Source: Euglena gracilis
Taxonomy: Eukaryota; Euglenida; Euglenophyceae; Euglenales
NCBI GenBank assembly: GCA_039621445.1
Contig: CP154957.1
Span: forward strand, 27,016,541 to 27,080,540
Direction of reading: 5' to 3'
Length of the DNA: 64,000 bases
Shown here: one piece after another, positions 44,190 through 55,323 of the stretch
Position numbering within the stretch: the first letter of the stretch is position 1
Layout of the letters: each line of letters starts with the position of its first letter
Notes under the pieces: generated by a model
Database searches by the model: none
The model's input: the letters and a program-made list of their open reading frames with translations, nothing else
What the model was told of the DNA's origin: nothing
Position numbers and translations under genes: made by a program

Positions 44190-44668
44190 TTTGTCGTTTG
44201 AAATTTGCCAGAGATCCGGAAACCTTGCGGGACCGAACCGTTTGCTCTGCGAAAACTCATCAGCACCTTCCCAAAGGACTCCGCTCCGGGGCCGTCTGGG
44301 CTCCTTCCAGATCACTTGCGGAGTATGCTGGCAGACTTGCAAGGATCGCGTGCTGAGGATCTCCTTGAATGCTTGAACAAATTTGTCACAGGTTGCATCT
44401 CCAAAGGAGTCCACCCCCTCATGGCTCCGATTCTGTCATGAGCAACTCTCACACCCTTGCGTAAGGCAGCCGTCAACCCACAGAATGGTGGTGAACCGGC
44501 AGCTGGTGGCACCCGCCCAATTGCTGCTGGTGAGTGCCTTCGACGGTTGGTGGCCAAAGTGCTGATGCACCACCCCTCAATGACCCAATCACTTGAGGAC
44601 CTGTGCCCCTGCAAGCGGGTGTCGGAGTCAGAAATGCTTGCAGCATGACAGCCACGTTTTTTTTTTGC
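44190..44668 (+). pseudogene. Non-LTR-type reverse transcriptase, N-terminal fragment
   Basis: Plus-strand frames read STFPKDSAPGPSGLLPDHLR, then GGTRPIAAGECLRRLVAKVL and CPLQAGVGVRNAC. These match the fingers region of a large protist non-LTR reverse transcriptase class (APGPSG..., RPIAVGE.LRRLV, PLQ.GVGV). A stop after MAPILS and two frame changes make it a pseudogene. It ends where inverted repeats begin; the catalytic half lies beyond, inverted. Confidence 0.7.
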
Positions 44669-45648
44669 GCAGAAAACCGTGTTCGTCCACGTGTACGGCG
44701 TCAAAAAACGTGTTCAGAACACGTTTTCTGCCGTTGTACACGTGAACTGAACACGGGTTTCCACGACGGTGTACATCGTGGACTGAACACGGTTTCAAAG
44801 CAATGTCAGAGGGTCGTACGGAAAGCTGCACACTCTGGGCGGCCCATGGAAAGAGGCGTAGCACGAAGAAGGTCATTGACTTTGCATGATGTCAGGCAAT
44901 ATCGCAGAATGGTGAACTGGAGGTGTGCCTGGGGGAGTCTTGAGAGGGAGTCACACGCCTTCACAACACCATCCACACGTTTGCGCCAGATCTGTCGGGC
45001 AAAAGCGTCACCTTCGGGATGGCAGAGTGGCACACCAAGGACCTTGACCCCAGAGTCCTTCACAAATGGGATAATTGGCACTTGGCGGAGGAGGCTGTCT
45101 GGTGGAATTGCGTCCGAAAAACACCCATGGTTGCCAGCAGAGGTGAAAGAGGGGCCCCACAGGTTGCACTTTGCAAGATTGACTGCAAGGCCCCTTTTTA
45201 CAGCCTCCCTCGAGAAAGTGGACAGTGCTGAGTGGAGTTGCATGGGTGAACCCAACAAATGTCCGTCGTCAAGGTACCAGCCTTGCCATTCCACAGAAGC
45301 GGACAAATCTTCAAGCATGTCTTGTAGTCCCCATGCAAAGAGAGCAGGACCACACGGATCCCCTTGCTATGCCCCTCGGGCGGATAGCAGCATCGATTTC
45401 CCACAAAACAGGCGGGAATGCAGGCTATAGCAGCTCTCCAAGCAGGGCGGATGGGCATCTGCGGCGAACACTGTCGAGGGCTGAGGCACTAAACATGCTG
45501 TTGAAGGCGTTTGTGAGGTCATTGCAGACCCTGTTCTGAACACGGTTTTTGACACCGTACACGTGTTCAGAACACGTTTTTCTGTGAGAAAACAGTGTTC
45601 TGAACACGTTTTCTGGCACCGAACACGTGGACGAACACGGTTTTCTGC
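44669..45648. repeat. Inverted repeats flanking the flipped reverse transcriptase segment
   Basis: GCAGAAAACCGTGTTCGTCC at 44,669 returns inverted at 45,629-45,648. Both blocks (to about 44,803 and from about 45,531) are made of variants of GTGTTCAGAACACGTTTTCT. Confidence 0.75.
44806..45530 (-). pseudogene. Non-LTR-type reverse transcriptase, catalytic fragment (inverted)
   Basis: The minus strand reads NDLTNAFNSMFSASALDSVR, then after a frameshift LLSARGA-stop-QGDPCGPALFAW, then WYLDDGHLLGSPMQLHSAL, GLAVNLAKCNLWGP and VLGVPLCHPEGDAFARQIW. YLDD is the catalytic Y-x-DD and QGDP the preceding conserved turn. A TAG stop just before QGDP and a frameshift near 45,425 inactivate it. It continues the plus-strand fragment at 44,190-44,668 in the opposite orientation. 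Confidence 0.8.
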
Positions 45649-45899
45649 CAGAAAACCGTGTTCACTGTGAAATGCGGAAAAAATGTGTGATTACTGAGAC
45701 CGTGAGAGGGATGATCGCCAACAAGGAGAATGGGACACAAAGAGAGGATGAATCGCACCAGAGGGATGCCGGACAATGCCAGGAGTCGCTAACAGGGAGT
45801 GACATGGGTGAGGTCGCACGCAAACGTATTGCCAACGACTCGTGGCCTTATGGCCGGGCCCCCTGCGCGGCCCCTGCGCCCGCCCGCGCAGCCGCTCGC

Positions 45900-46152
45900 C
45901 CCCCCTCCACTGTGCTAGCTAGAAAAAAAAATTTGTGAAAAAATCGAGACTTTTTTGAGGCCCAAAAATCACCAAAAGTGACCATTTTCGGACATAAAAT
46001 GGCAAATTTGGGGGCCGCGCGCTTTGCGCGGCCAAAAAAGCACTTTTTTGGTCGAAAATGGCCCAAAAATGGCAAAAAAATGACCACTTTTTGGACCCGA
46101 AAATCACCGATTTTAGGATGCGTTCCGCCCGCGCGGCCGCCCTCGGAACCAG
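45900..46152. other. Spacer with hairpin-bearing repeat
   Basis: It contains GGCCGCGCGCTTTGCGCGGCC, a short hairpin in an A/T-rich frame like those elsewhere in the window. No gene is seen. Confidence 0.5.
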
Positions 46153-46496
46153 ACAATTGCTTAAGCACTGTCCCACCCCCCCCGGGGGGGGTGGGTGACT
46201 GGTTTTTTCAAAGTGACTGACTGGTTTTGGGCCCGGACCCCTCCCCCCCCCCGGGGGGGGGGGTCGGCCAGGAGTGGGCAAAAGTGGCTTGAGTGACCCC
46301 GGCGCCGAAGGCGCCGGAAAATTTTTTTTGGCCTAAAATGGCCTACAGTGACTGGAAAGTGGCCGTTTTTCTGAGTGGCCGACCCCCCCCGGGGGGGGGG
46401 GGTAGTGACTGGCTGGTTTTTTGAAAATGAGTGGCTGATTGGTTTTTAAAAAAGTGGAGTGACCCCCCTCCCCCCCGGGGGTCGGTAAGCAATTGT
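46153..46496. mobile_element. MITE-like element with CAATTGCTTA ends (copy 2)
   Basis: It is an inverted copy of 15,386-15,698. It starts CAATTGCTTAAGCACTGTCC and ends GGTCGGTAAGCAATTG. Confidence 0.65.
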
Positions 46497-46829
46497 ATGC
46501 TCGGAACCCCCTCCAGGGATGACCCTCGTTTTCTAACCGATCGTTTTAAAACACGTTTTTTTCGAAAAAAACCCGTTTTTTTGAAAAAAACCGGTTTTTT
46601 TACCTTCGCCGCCCCCCGCCGTTTTGGGGGGGACAGTCGGTGGGTTGCTCCCGGGAGGGGGGTAGCCCACTTTCCGGCACTGCGGCTAGCTCATGGCGGA
46701 TAACTTTCATAAAGAACTATTCGTAAGACAGATTCAGGCTTCAGTTTTCGAGACTATTGGAGATCGGGCGGTGACTTTGGGTTTTTCGGGCGGGACCCCC
46801 CCCACCCCCCCCTCTTCATTGGAAATACA

Positions 46830-47630
46830 TGGCGGTGAACTTCACCGGTGAACTTCACTGGTGAAGTTTCTCCATTGAAATTCCTTTAGGGGCGAAGCCC
46901 CCAACCCCCCCCCCCCCACCCCTGCCTAACCTCCATTCTCAAGTGGGTTGGTTTTTCATGCAGTCATCTGATGCCTTTCGTGTTGGTCTCTTTCACAGAA
47001 GTGTTTGTGTTGTCTCGTGTTGGCCTGTTTCATGGGAGCCAGATGGGTTGGCACATGTTCGTGTGCTTCATGGAAACCCAGTTGTTACGTTTGGAGAAAA
47101 AACCGCTGTTCTGCTTGACGGAATCTGTTTCCAGTCGAGCTGAAGCCTGCAAACAATGCTTTTTTGTTGCCAAAATAACGTGCTCCTCAGCGCGCCGTCT
47201 TCATGTGAACTTTGTCACGTGGAATCGATTTTGCTTTCGCCTTGAACGAAGGGAATTCCCAAAATTCCAAATCAAACTGTTAAAAAGGGGGGGCTAAAAA
47301 ATTTGTAAGCACCCCAGGACGGCGGCGGGACTCCCCGAGGGGGGGGGGGGGGCGGGGGACCCGAACGCGTGAAAGGAAATTTGCAAATATTTTCGGCGCT
47401 TTGTGCCAAAACGGTATCCCCAGTGCCTCCGACGCGGGACCACCCCGGGGGGGGGGGGTGGGCGTGGTCTGCTGACTTAAAAAGAAGCCTGGTGGCGAGC
47501 AGCGGAAGGTGGGATTTTTTTCTTTAAGGCTCTCTGGTGAACTTCACCGGTGAAGTTCACCGATGGGTTAGGCAGAGGGGGTCCGGGACCCCCCGGTGAA
47601 CTTTCAAACGGTGAACTTCACCATAGGTGG
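46830..47630. repeat. GGTGAACTTCACC palindrome-bounded segment
   Basis: GGTGAACTTCACCGGTGAAC occurs near 46,834 and again, with variants, at 47,533-47,625. A third cluster lies at 56,660-56,755. The interior has no recognisable gene. Confidence 0.45.
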
Positions 47631-47710
47631 GGGAGGGGGGTCAAAATGACCAAAGTCTACTGCCTGATCTCCAAGGAGGTCGGCAGACAGGTCAACAAGT
47701 GGTTATGGGT

Positions 47711-48085
47711 ATGCCCCGTTATTTGGGCACTACCCATCATCATGGAATTCCCTCACAGACCTTTTGTGCTGACGCCAGTGCTTTGTCTCAAGGTCCTGGT
47801 TAGTTGAGTGATTGGTCTTCCAAGGGTGAAGAAGAACAATTAGAACCATCCAAAACTAAAAACCTACTGCAAACCTACTGCACTCGCAGCAGGCAAGCAA
47901 TGTGGAATATTTTCGTCGTCGCTGACCTCTTGGACCAAAAAACCTGATGGTGCCCCGTTATTGGAACCATCTTTTTTTGGCCTGCCCCCTGCCCCGTTAT
48001 TTTGGGCACTGCCCGCTCAAAGGGCACTGCCCCGTTATTTGGGCACTGCCCGCTCAAAGGGCACTGCCCCGTTATTTGGGGGGTA
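47711..48085. mobile_element. MITE-like element with CCCCGTTATTTGGGCAC ends (copy 2)
   Basis: It is an inverted copy of 22,249-22,612. The right end carries two tandem GGGCACTGCCCGCTCAAA units. Confidence 0.6.
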
Positions 48086-48244
48086 TTTAGTTCCCTTGCA
48101 CCAGCAAGCTGCAGTGAAGGGGTCAACCTTCGGTTTCTTGACATCCTACAGGTACATTCAAGCAAAGCAAGGAAGAGTTCGAGAGGTGTTAACACACCTT
48201 CCACCACGCCCCGGCCCCCTTAAACCTTGGCCCAAAGGGGGCAC

Positions 48245-48600
48245 GGTGACCCCTGTGACCCCCCCCCCCCCCGTGACCCGTGACCCGTGTGACGTGGGGG
48301 GGCTTGGGGGAGGACGGGGTTGCTTGGAGGCCAACCAGTGTCGGACACACAGCGACGATGGGATGGCTTGGGGTCAAGGCAAGGGGCAAGGCATGGGGCG
48401 GCAGCAGGGGGCGAATCATCCCCCCCCCCGTGACCCGTAAATCAACCTTGGCGGGTCCAGGAAAAAATGCCCCAAATGACCCAAAAAGAGCCCTTTTCAG
48501 CCAAAAATGCAAGGGAACAGCCTGGTTTTTGGTGCCCGAAAAAGCCCATTTCCCCCCCCGTGACTCCCCCGTCACCCCCCCCCGTGACCCCAAAACACTG
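48245..48600. repeat. CCCGTGACCC-rich stretch
   Basis: GTGACCC and CCCGTGAC motifs, separated by C runs, occur at 48,246-48,295, 48,427-48,440 and 48,558-48,595. It is non-coding. Confidence 0.5.
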
Positions 48601-48714
48601 TTCTTGGTCTTTAACCGTGAACAGATGCCTGGCGCCTGCCCTTAATTTTTTTTTTCGTAGACATGAACACAAAATACAAGGCGTCATTTGGACCTCTTGG
48701 GGTCCAAATAATGC

Positions 48715-48738
48715 AATTGTGAACAGCTGTTCACAATT
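48715..48738. repeat. 24-bp perfect palindrome
   Basis: The left half is AATTGTGAACAG and the right half its exact complement. Confidence 0.9.
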
Positions 48739-48739
48739 A

Positions 48740-49570
48740 ACAGGGCATGAAATTGTGAATAGGCTGTAGGTCTAAAAGGATTCTCCAAACAAAATCTTTG
48801 TGGGATCATTGCATAACACACAACACCGACAGACAGCACTTTGGGGTGGTTAGGATATGACACGAACAGTAACGGGGCTTGCACGAATGACACACCCAGA
48901 AGCCATGCCTCTTTGTTCTGTCCCTTCCGTATGCTTTCTTTTCAGCAGCCTCCACCAGAAGGCTACCGTGCAAGGGATCCTGAACGGGGTTCATTTTTTT
49001 TGGGAGCATCTCTATGTCTGTTTCAATGTGCCCAAAATGTCAGCAACTTTTGGGGGTGGGGCAACATGCTGTTCATAGTGTTTGCTGCCTTCTTGGCCAT
49101 TGTGCAAAAGAACAGACAGGAGCACATCGGAGTAGAAGAGTGAACTGGACGGCATCCACACCCTTAGGCTCTAAACCGAAAATCGCTTTAAGTCCAAGCA
49201 GTTGGTGTCCGGTCCCCCCTGTTTGGATGATTTCTTCCAGGGTAACCTTGTTGTTCAATGAAAGCATTGTCATCGAACAGTGCGCGGCTCAACGCCAACA
49301 GCAGTCAAGAACCACGTTCGCTTGTCAGGCAACCTCCTTTCAAACATACGCGAGTGTCGTTGCTCGGGCATACCACAAACAACCCTATCGTGTCCGGTGG
49401 CAGCAATCCTTCGACAACAAACTCCGGTCGGGAAGGATGGAAATCTCCCACCACAATCACGTATGTGGGGTAACCCATGATTGTTGGACGTAGTGAAAAA
49501 GGCACGACAACACCAACAACAACAACATCATCAACAACCTGTGAGGGTCGCTGGCATGAGGGTGCAAAAG
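48740..49570 (-). pseudogene. Degenerate minus-strand coding remnant, origin unknown
   Basis: Stretches such as YPTYVIVVGDFHPSRPEFVV (about 49,470), NNKVTLEEIIQTGGTGHQLL (about 49,260) and KKAYGRDRTKRHGFWVCHSC (about 48,940) look protein-like but lie in different frames. No family is recognised. It may be a dead mobile element. Confidence 0.3.
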
Positions 49571-50574
49571 GGTCAAAAATCGACCTTTTCGGACAAACCC
49601 CCCCCCCTCCATTTAGAACGGCCCCCCCGTTTATACCGATTCCCCCCATTCATACCGACCCCCCCCCTCCAGAAAAATCAGAAGAAATCCATTTCTACTG
49701 ACTCCCCCATTTATACCGACCTCCCTTGGAAAAATCAAAAGACATTTATACCGACCCCCTCTCTTGCATCTGGTGCACACAAAGGCAAAGCACAAAAAGC
49801 ACAAGGAAGTCCCGGTAAAAAGGCACTCAGGTCCCCCTAGCGTCTAATTTTTGGCAAAATGTAAGCAGATAAACTGTTTTGGGGGGGGGGGGTGGATGAG
49901 AATTTGGGGGCCGACCCCCCCCCCGGGATTTCAAGAAATGTGAAAGTGACATACTGACCTGTCGGTGTAAATGGGGAGGGGGTTTTATTAAAAAAATCAC
50001 GTTTTTGGCGAATGCATTTGAAGTTCACATTTTTTTGCAAACATCCAAAAAAAATTGTCAAAATGTCCCTTTTTGGCATAGTGGACCATTGGAGGTGGGT
50101 GGCGCACTTCTATTTGAACCCCACCTCATGGATTTTTTGTTGATTTTCTGAAGAAATGCCATACAAATGCGGTCAACCTTTGTTGTGCTCACGAAGCAAG
50201 AAAAGCCCAAAATTATGAACCGAATTGGACTGGAAACAGCAGGGGGGGTAGATCTGGCCTGGGGGGGGGGTTGTGGGCCGACCCTAGGGTCGGCCCACGG
50301 TCGCCAAAGGTCGCCAAAGGTCGCCCAAGGAGCCGTCCGGGAGACCCCCCTAGTGGGCCGACCCTAGGGTCGCCGACCCCAGGGTCGACTTAGGGTCGTG
50401 GGCCGACCCCAGGGTCGGCCCACCCCACGACCTCCCCCCCCCCCTACAACCCTAGGGTCGACTTAGGGTCGGCCCACCCCACCACCTCCCCCCCCCCCTA
50501 CAACCCCAGGGTCGACTTAGGGTCGGCCCACCCCACGACCTCCCCCCCCCCTGCAACCCAACCCTAAGCTGGGC

Positions 50575-51400
50575 AAAAGGGATTTGCCCCCCAATTCAGT
50601 TGCGTTGCATACATCAGGTTGGTTAAATCAGGTGGGTTACACAAGGGATTTGCCCCCCAGATCAGTTGGGCAACAAAAGGGATTTGCCCCCCAAAACGGG
50701 TGGGTAACACAAGGGATTTTGTTATTTTGGGGCCCTGGAACAGTTGGGCAACAAAAGGGATTTGCCCCCCAGATCAGTTGGGCAACAAAAGGGATTTGCC
50801 CCCCAAAACGGGTGGGTAACACAAGGGATTTTGTTATTTTGGGGCCCTCGAACAGTTGGGCAACAAAAGGGATTTGCCCCCCAGATCAGTTGGGAAACAA
50901 AAGGGATTTGCCCCCCAATTCAGTTGCGTTGCATACATCAGGTGGGTTAAATCAGGTGGGTTACACAAGGGATTTGCCCCCCAGATCAGTTGGGCAACAA
51001 AAGGGATTTGCCCCCCAAAACGGGTGGGTAACACAAGGGATTTTGTTATTTTGGGGCCCTGGAACAGTTGGGCAACAAAAGGGATTTGCCCCCCAGATCA
51101 GTTGGGCAACAAAAGGGATTTGCCCCCCAAAACGGGTGGGTAACACAAGGGATTTTGTTATTTTGGGGCCCTCGAACAGTTGGGCAACAAAAGGGATTTG
51201 CCCCCCAGATCAGTTGGGAAACAAAAGGGATTTGCCCCCCAAAACGGGTGGGTAACACAAGGGATTTTGTTATTTTGGGGCCCTCGAACAGTTGGGCAAC
51301 AAAAGGGATTTGCCCCCCAAAACGGGTGGGTAACACAAGGGATTTGCCTCCCAAAACGGGTGGGCAACACAAGGGATTTGTTATTTTGGGGCCCCCCGAG
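50575..51400 (+). repeat. Minisatellite A, left block
   Basis: Units of about 37-76 bp combine CAACAAAAGGGATTTGCCCC, ACGGGTGGGTAACACAAGGG and TTTTGTTATTTTGGGGCCCT. Open frames across it are artefacts of unit lengths divisible by three. Confidence 0.9.
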
Positions 51401-52385
51401 AAGGGGTTGGCGGATAAAAGGGTTTATTTTGTTAATGAAAGGGATAGGGTTAGGTCGACGTGCACATCAGAAGGGGCTTGCGGATAAAAGGTGTTTTTAT
51501 CGATGATGAAAGGGATAGGGTTAGGTCGACTTGCACCCGAGAAGGGGTTGGCGGATAAAAGGGGTTTATTTTGTTAATGAAAGGGATAGGGTTAGGTCGA
51601 CTTGCACCCGAGAAGGGGTTGGCGGATAAAAGGGGTTTATTTTGTTAATGAAAGGGATAGGGTTAGGTCGACTTGCACCCGAAAAGGGGTTGGCGGATAA
51701 AAGGGGTTATTTTGTTAATGAAAGGGATAGGGTTAGGTCGATTTGCACCCGAAAGGGGTTGGCAGATAAAAGGAGTTTATTTTGTTAATGAAAGATATAG
51801 GGTTAGGTCGACTTGCACCCGAAAGGGGTTGGCGGATAAAAGGGGTTTATTTTGTTAATGAAAGGGAGAGGGTTAGGGCGACTTGCACCCGAAAAGGGGT
51901 TGGCTATAAAAGGGGGTTTATTTTGTTAATGAAAGGGATAGGGTTAGGTCGACTTGCACCCGAGAAGGGGTTGCCGCATAAAGGGCGTTTATTTTGTTAA
52001 TGAAAGGGATAGGGTTAGGTCGACTTGCACCCGAAAAGGGGTTGGCAGATAAAAGGGGTTTATTTTGTTGATGAAAGGGATAGGGTTAGGTCGACTTGCA
52101 CCCGAGAAGGGGTTGGCAGATAAAAGGGGTTTATTTTGTTAATGAAAGGGATAGGGTTAGGTCGATTTGCACCCGAAAAGGGGTTGGCGGATAAAGGGGG
52201 TTTATTTTGTCAATGAAAGGGATAGGGTTAGGTCGACTTGCACCCGAGAAGGGGTTGGCGGATAAAAGGGGTTTATTTTGTTAATGAAAGGGATAGGGTT
52301 AGGTCGACTTGCACCCGAGAAGGGGTTGGCAGATAAAAGGGGTTTATTTTGTTAATGAAAGGGATAGGGTTAGGTCGACTTGGGG
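51400..52385 (+). repeat. Minisatellite B, about 70-bp unit
   Basis: About 14 units carry GGGGTTGGCGGATAAAAGGG, TTTATTTTGTTAATGAAAGG and GATAGGGTTAGGTCGACTTG. It splits the two blocks of minisatellite A. Confidence 0.9.
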
Positions 52386-54070
52386 TGACACACTGTGGGT
52401 AACACAAGGGATTTTGTAATTTTGGGGCCCTGGGACAGTTGAGCAACAAAAGGGATTTGCCCCCCAAAACGGGTGGGCAACACAAGGGATTTTGTTATTT
52501 TGGGGCCCTCGAACAGTTGGGCAACAAAAGGGATTTGCCCCCCAAAACGGCTGGGTTACACAAGGGATTTGCCTCCCAAAACGGGTGGGTAACACAAGGG
52601 ATTTTGTTATTTTGGGGCCCTCGAACAGTTGGGCAACAAAAGGGATTTGCCCCCCAGATCAGTTGGGAAACAAAAGGGATTTGCCCCCCAAAACGGGTGG
52701 GCAACACAAGGGATTTTTTTTATTTTGGGGCCCTCGAACAGTTGGGCAACAAAAGGGATTTGCCCCCCAAAACGGCTGGGTAACACAAGGGATTTTTTTT
52801 ATTTTGGGGCCCTGGGACAGTTGGGCAACAAAAGGGATTTGCCCCCCAAAACGGCTGGGTTACACAAGGGATTTTTTTATTTTGGGGCCCTCGAACAGTT
52901 GGGCCAGAAAAGGGATTTGCCCCCCAAAACGGGTGGGCAACACAAGGGATTTTGTTATTTTGGGGCTTTCGAACAGTTGGGCAACAAAAGGGATTTGCCT
53001 CCCCAAAACGGCTGGGTAACACAAGGGATTTTTTTTATTTTGGGGCCCTCGAACAGTTGGGCAACAAAAGGGATTTGCCCCCCAAAACGGGTGGGTAACA
53101 CAAGGGATTTGCCCCCCAAAACGGGTGGCTAACACAAGGGATTTTGTTATTTTGGGGCCCTCGAACAGTTGGGCAACAAAAGGGATTTGCCCCCCAGATC
53201 AGTTGGGCAACAAAAGGGATTTGCCTCCCAAAACGGGTGGGTAACACAAGGGAATTTTTTTTATTTTGGGGCTCTCGAACAGTTGGGCAACAAAAGGGAT
53301 TTGCCCCCCAGATCAGTTGGGAAACAAAAGGGATTTGCCCCCCAAAACGGGTGGGTAACACAAGGGATTTTGTTATTTTGGGGCCCTCGAACAGTTGGGC
53401 AACAAAAGGGATTTGCCCCCCAAAACGGCTGGGTAACACAAGGGATTTTTTTTATTTTGGGGCCCTGGGACAGTTGGGCAACAAAAGGGATTTGCCCCCC
53501 AAAACGGCTGGGTTACACAAGGGATTTTTTTATTTTGGGGCCATCGAACATTTGGCCAGAAAAGGGATTTGCCCCCCAAAACGGGTGGGCAACACAAGGG
53601 ATTTTGTTATTTTGGGGCTTTCGAACAGTTGGGCAACAAAAGGGATTTGCCTCCCCAAAACGGCTGGGTAACACAAGGGATTTTTTTTATTTTGGGGCCC
53701 TCGAACAGTTGGGCAACAAAAGGGATTTGCCCCCCAGATCAGTTGGGAAACAAAAGGGATTTGCCCCCCAAAACGGGTGGGTAACACAAGGGATTTTGTT
53801 ATTTTGGGGCCCTCGAACAGTTGGGCAACAAAAGGGATTTGCCCCCCAAAACGGGTGGGTAACACAAGGGATTTGCCTCCTAAAACGGGTGGTAACACAA
53901 GGGATTTTTGTTATTCTGGGGCCCTCGAACAGTTGGCCAACAAAAGGGATTTGCCCCCCAAAACGGGTGGGCAACACAAGGAATTTTGTTATTTTGGGGC
54001 CCTCCAACAGTTGGGCAACAAAAGGGATTTGCCCCCCAAATCAGCTGGGTTACAGAAAGGATTTGTCCCC
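52386..54070 (+). repeat. Minisatellite A, right block
   Basis: It uses the same units as 50,575-51,400. A larger internal period is visible: 52,715-53,035 and 53,375-53,700 are near copies. Confidence 0.9.
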
Positions 54071-54469
54071 TAAAAACGGTCCGAAATTTTCATTTTTTTT
54101 CTTTGGAGGGGGGGGGGAGGTCGTGGGGTGGGCCGACCCTAAGTCGACCCTGAGGTGGCAGGGGGGGGGGAGGTCGTGGGGTGGGCCGACCCTAAGTCGA
54201 CCCTAGGGTTGTAGGGGGGGGGGAGGTCGTGGGGTGGGCCGACCCTAAGTCGACCCTAGGGTCGGCCCACAAAGGGTTTCTAGGGTCGCCACCCACTCCA
54301 CAGCCTCGGGGGGGGGTCGACCATAGCGACCTTTGGCGACCTTTGGCGACCGTGGGCCGACCCTAGGGTCGTCCCACAACCCCCCCCCCCCAGGCCAGAT
54401 CCGGGAGCCGACTGGAAAGTTCAGTCCAAATAGATCCAATGGAATTCACACATTCTCTGCAAATTGATT

Positions 54470-54895
54470 CTTCATGTGGGCCCCAAGTTCAACCAGCAGC
54501 CTCTTTCGACCAGCAGCTTTTTTTTCTGCTGTCCATCGACGAGTTTATTTTTTTTTTGCAGCCGCCGAAGGGCGGTTGGACGTGGCAGATTTTTTGGCTT
54601 TCAAGGGTGCAAAAGTGGGCCAAAAATGGAAAAAATGGGTCGGAAAAGGGCTGGCTGGACAAAATTTTGCGTAATTAGCAGATTTTGTACATTTTTGCTG
54701 TTCCTTTTTGGCACCCGGTTCGACCCCCAGTTGGGCCCAGTTCCAGCAAGGGTGTCCCCATAGGGGGAAGGATAGGGGGAAGGATGTCCCCATAGGGGGT
54801 CCCTATGGGGAAGGGGGGTGGTCAGCCAGCAGCGTTCTGGAATTTTCCATTCTCTGGAGGTGGACCCCCGGGGGTCCTTAAGCAACACCCTGATA
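54470..54895. repeat. Dispersed repeat (copy 2)
   Basis: It shares blocks with 11,680-11,885 and, inverted, with 61,060-61,280: the GCAGCCGCCGAAGGGCGG stretch, CTTTCAAGGGTGCAAAA and AAGCAACACCCTG. Confidence 0.4.
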
Positions 54896-55056
54896 AGATC
54901 AAACCGGTTGGAATGTTCCTTTCAGCGTTGAAACACCTCATTTTTTTAACAGAGTTTGTGGTTGTGATGGGATGAAGTCTAATACGTGGGTGCAAGAAGC
55001 GCAGCGAACTTTTCGGAACCTCAAAGCGAGGATTTCCCAGAGGCAAGCAGCCTGCA

Positions 55057-55323
55057 TTGCACCCAGGGATATTTGAAGTGGCACAGTGTAACAGTACTCA
55101 CCATATAGTTGTTCCTTTGGGGCTATGGTCTGCCCAAGTCAAATCCCTGCATCCAGCCATCATCCTGCTTGGTTTTTGGATATGGTTTGGTGGGTTATGG
55201 CCTTTCTATCGTCGGAGGATACGTGGCGCAGTGGTGCATTATGACCGCCCTCACGAAGTTGAATGGACCATTTTCAGTCCCCAGGAGTTGCTTCAGTTTG
55301 ATGGTTCAAAAGCCGGGCAACCT
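55057..55323 (+). CDS. MAPR-like gene exon A (open frame, 5' limit uncertain)
   Basis: It carries the putative membrane anchor, RRRIRGAVVHYDRPHEVEW and the domain start. The open frame begins at 55,057 without an ATG. Donor is CCT-GTCTTT. Confidence 0.6.

Larger units (their letters stand above)
50251..54401. mobile_element. 4.15-kb inverted-repeat-bounded unit filled with minisatellites
   Basis: Left end GATCTGGCCTGGGG, then TTGTGGGCCGACCCTAGGG; the right end is the inverted form (CCAGGCCAGATC at 54,390-54,401). Inverted subterminal blocks include GGTCGCCAAAGGTCGCCAAA and about three 60-bp units with CGACCCTAGGGTTGTAGG on each side. GATC could be a 4-bp target duplication. The interior holds only satellites, so the unit is non-autonomous. 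Confidence 0.65.

Noticed and set aside
50575-54070. CRISPR-like appearance of regularly spaced repeats
   Set aside because: Units are contiguous satellites without unique spacers, in a eukaryotic context with no cas genes.
50584-54206. Open frames of up to 345 codons across 50.6-54.2 kb
   Set aside because: They are repetitions of minisatellite units, open in several frames on both strands.
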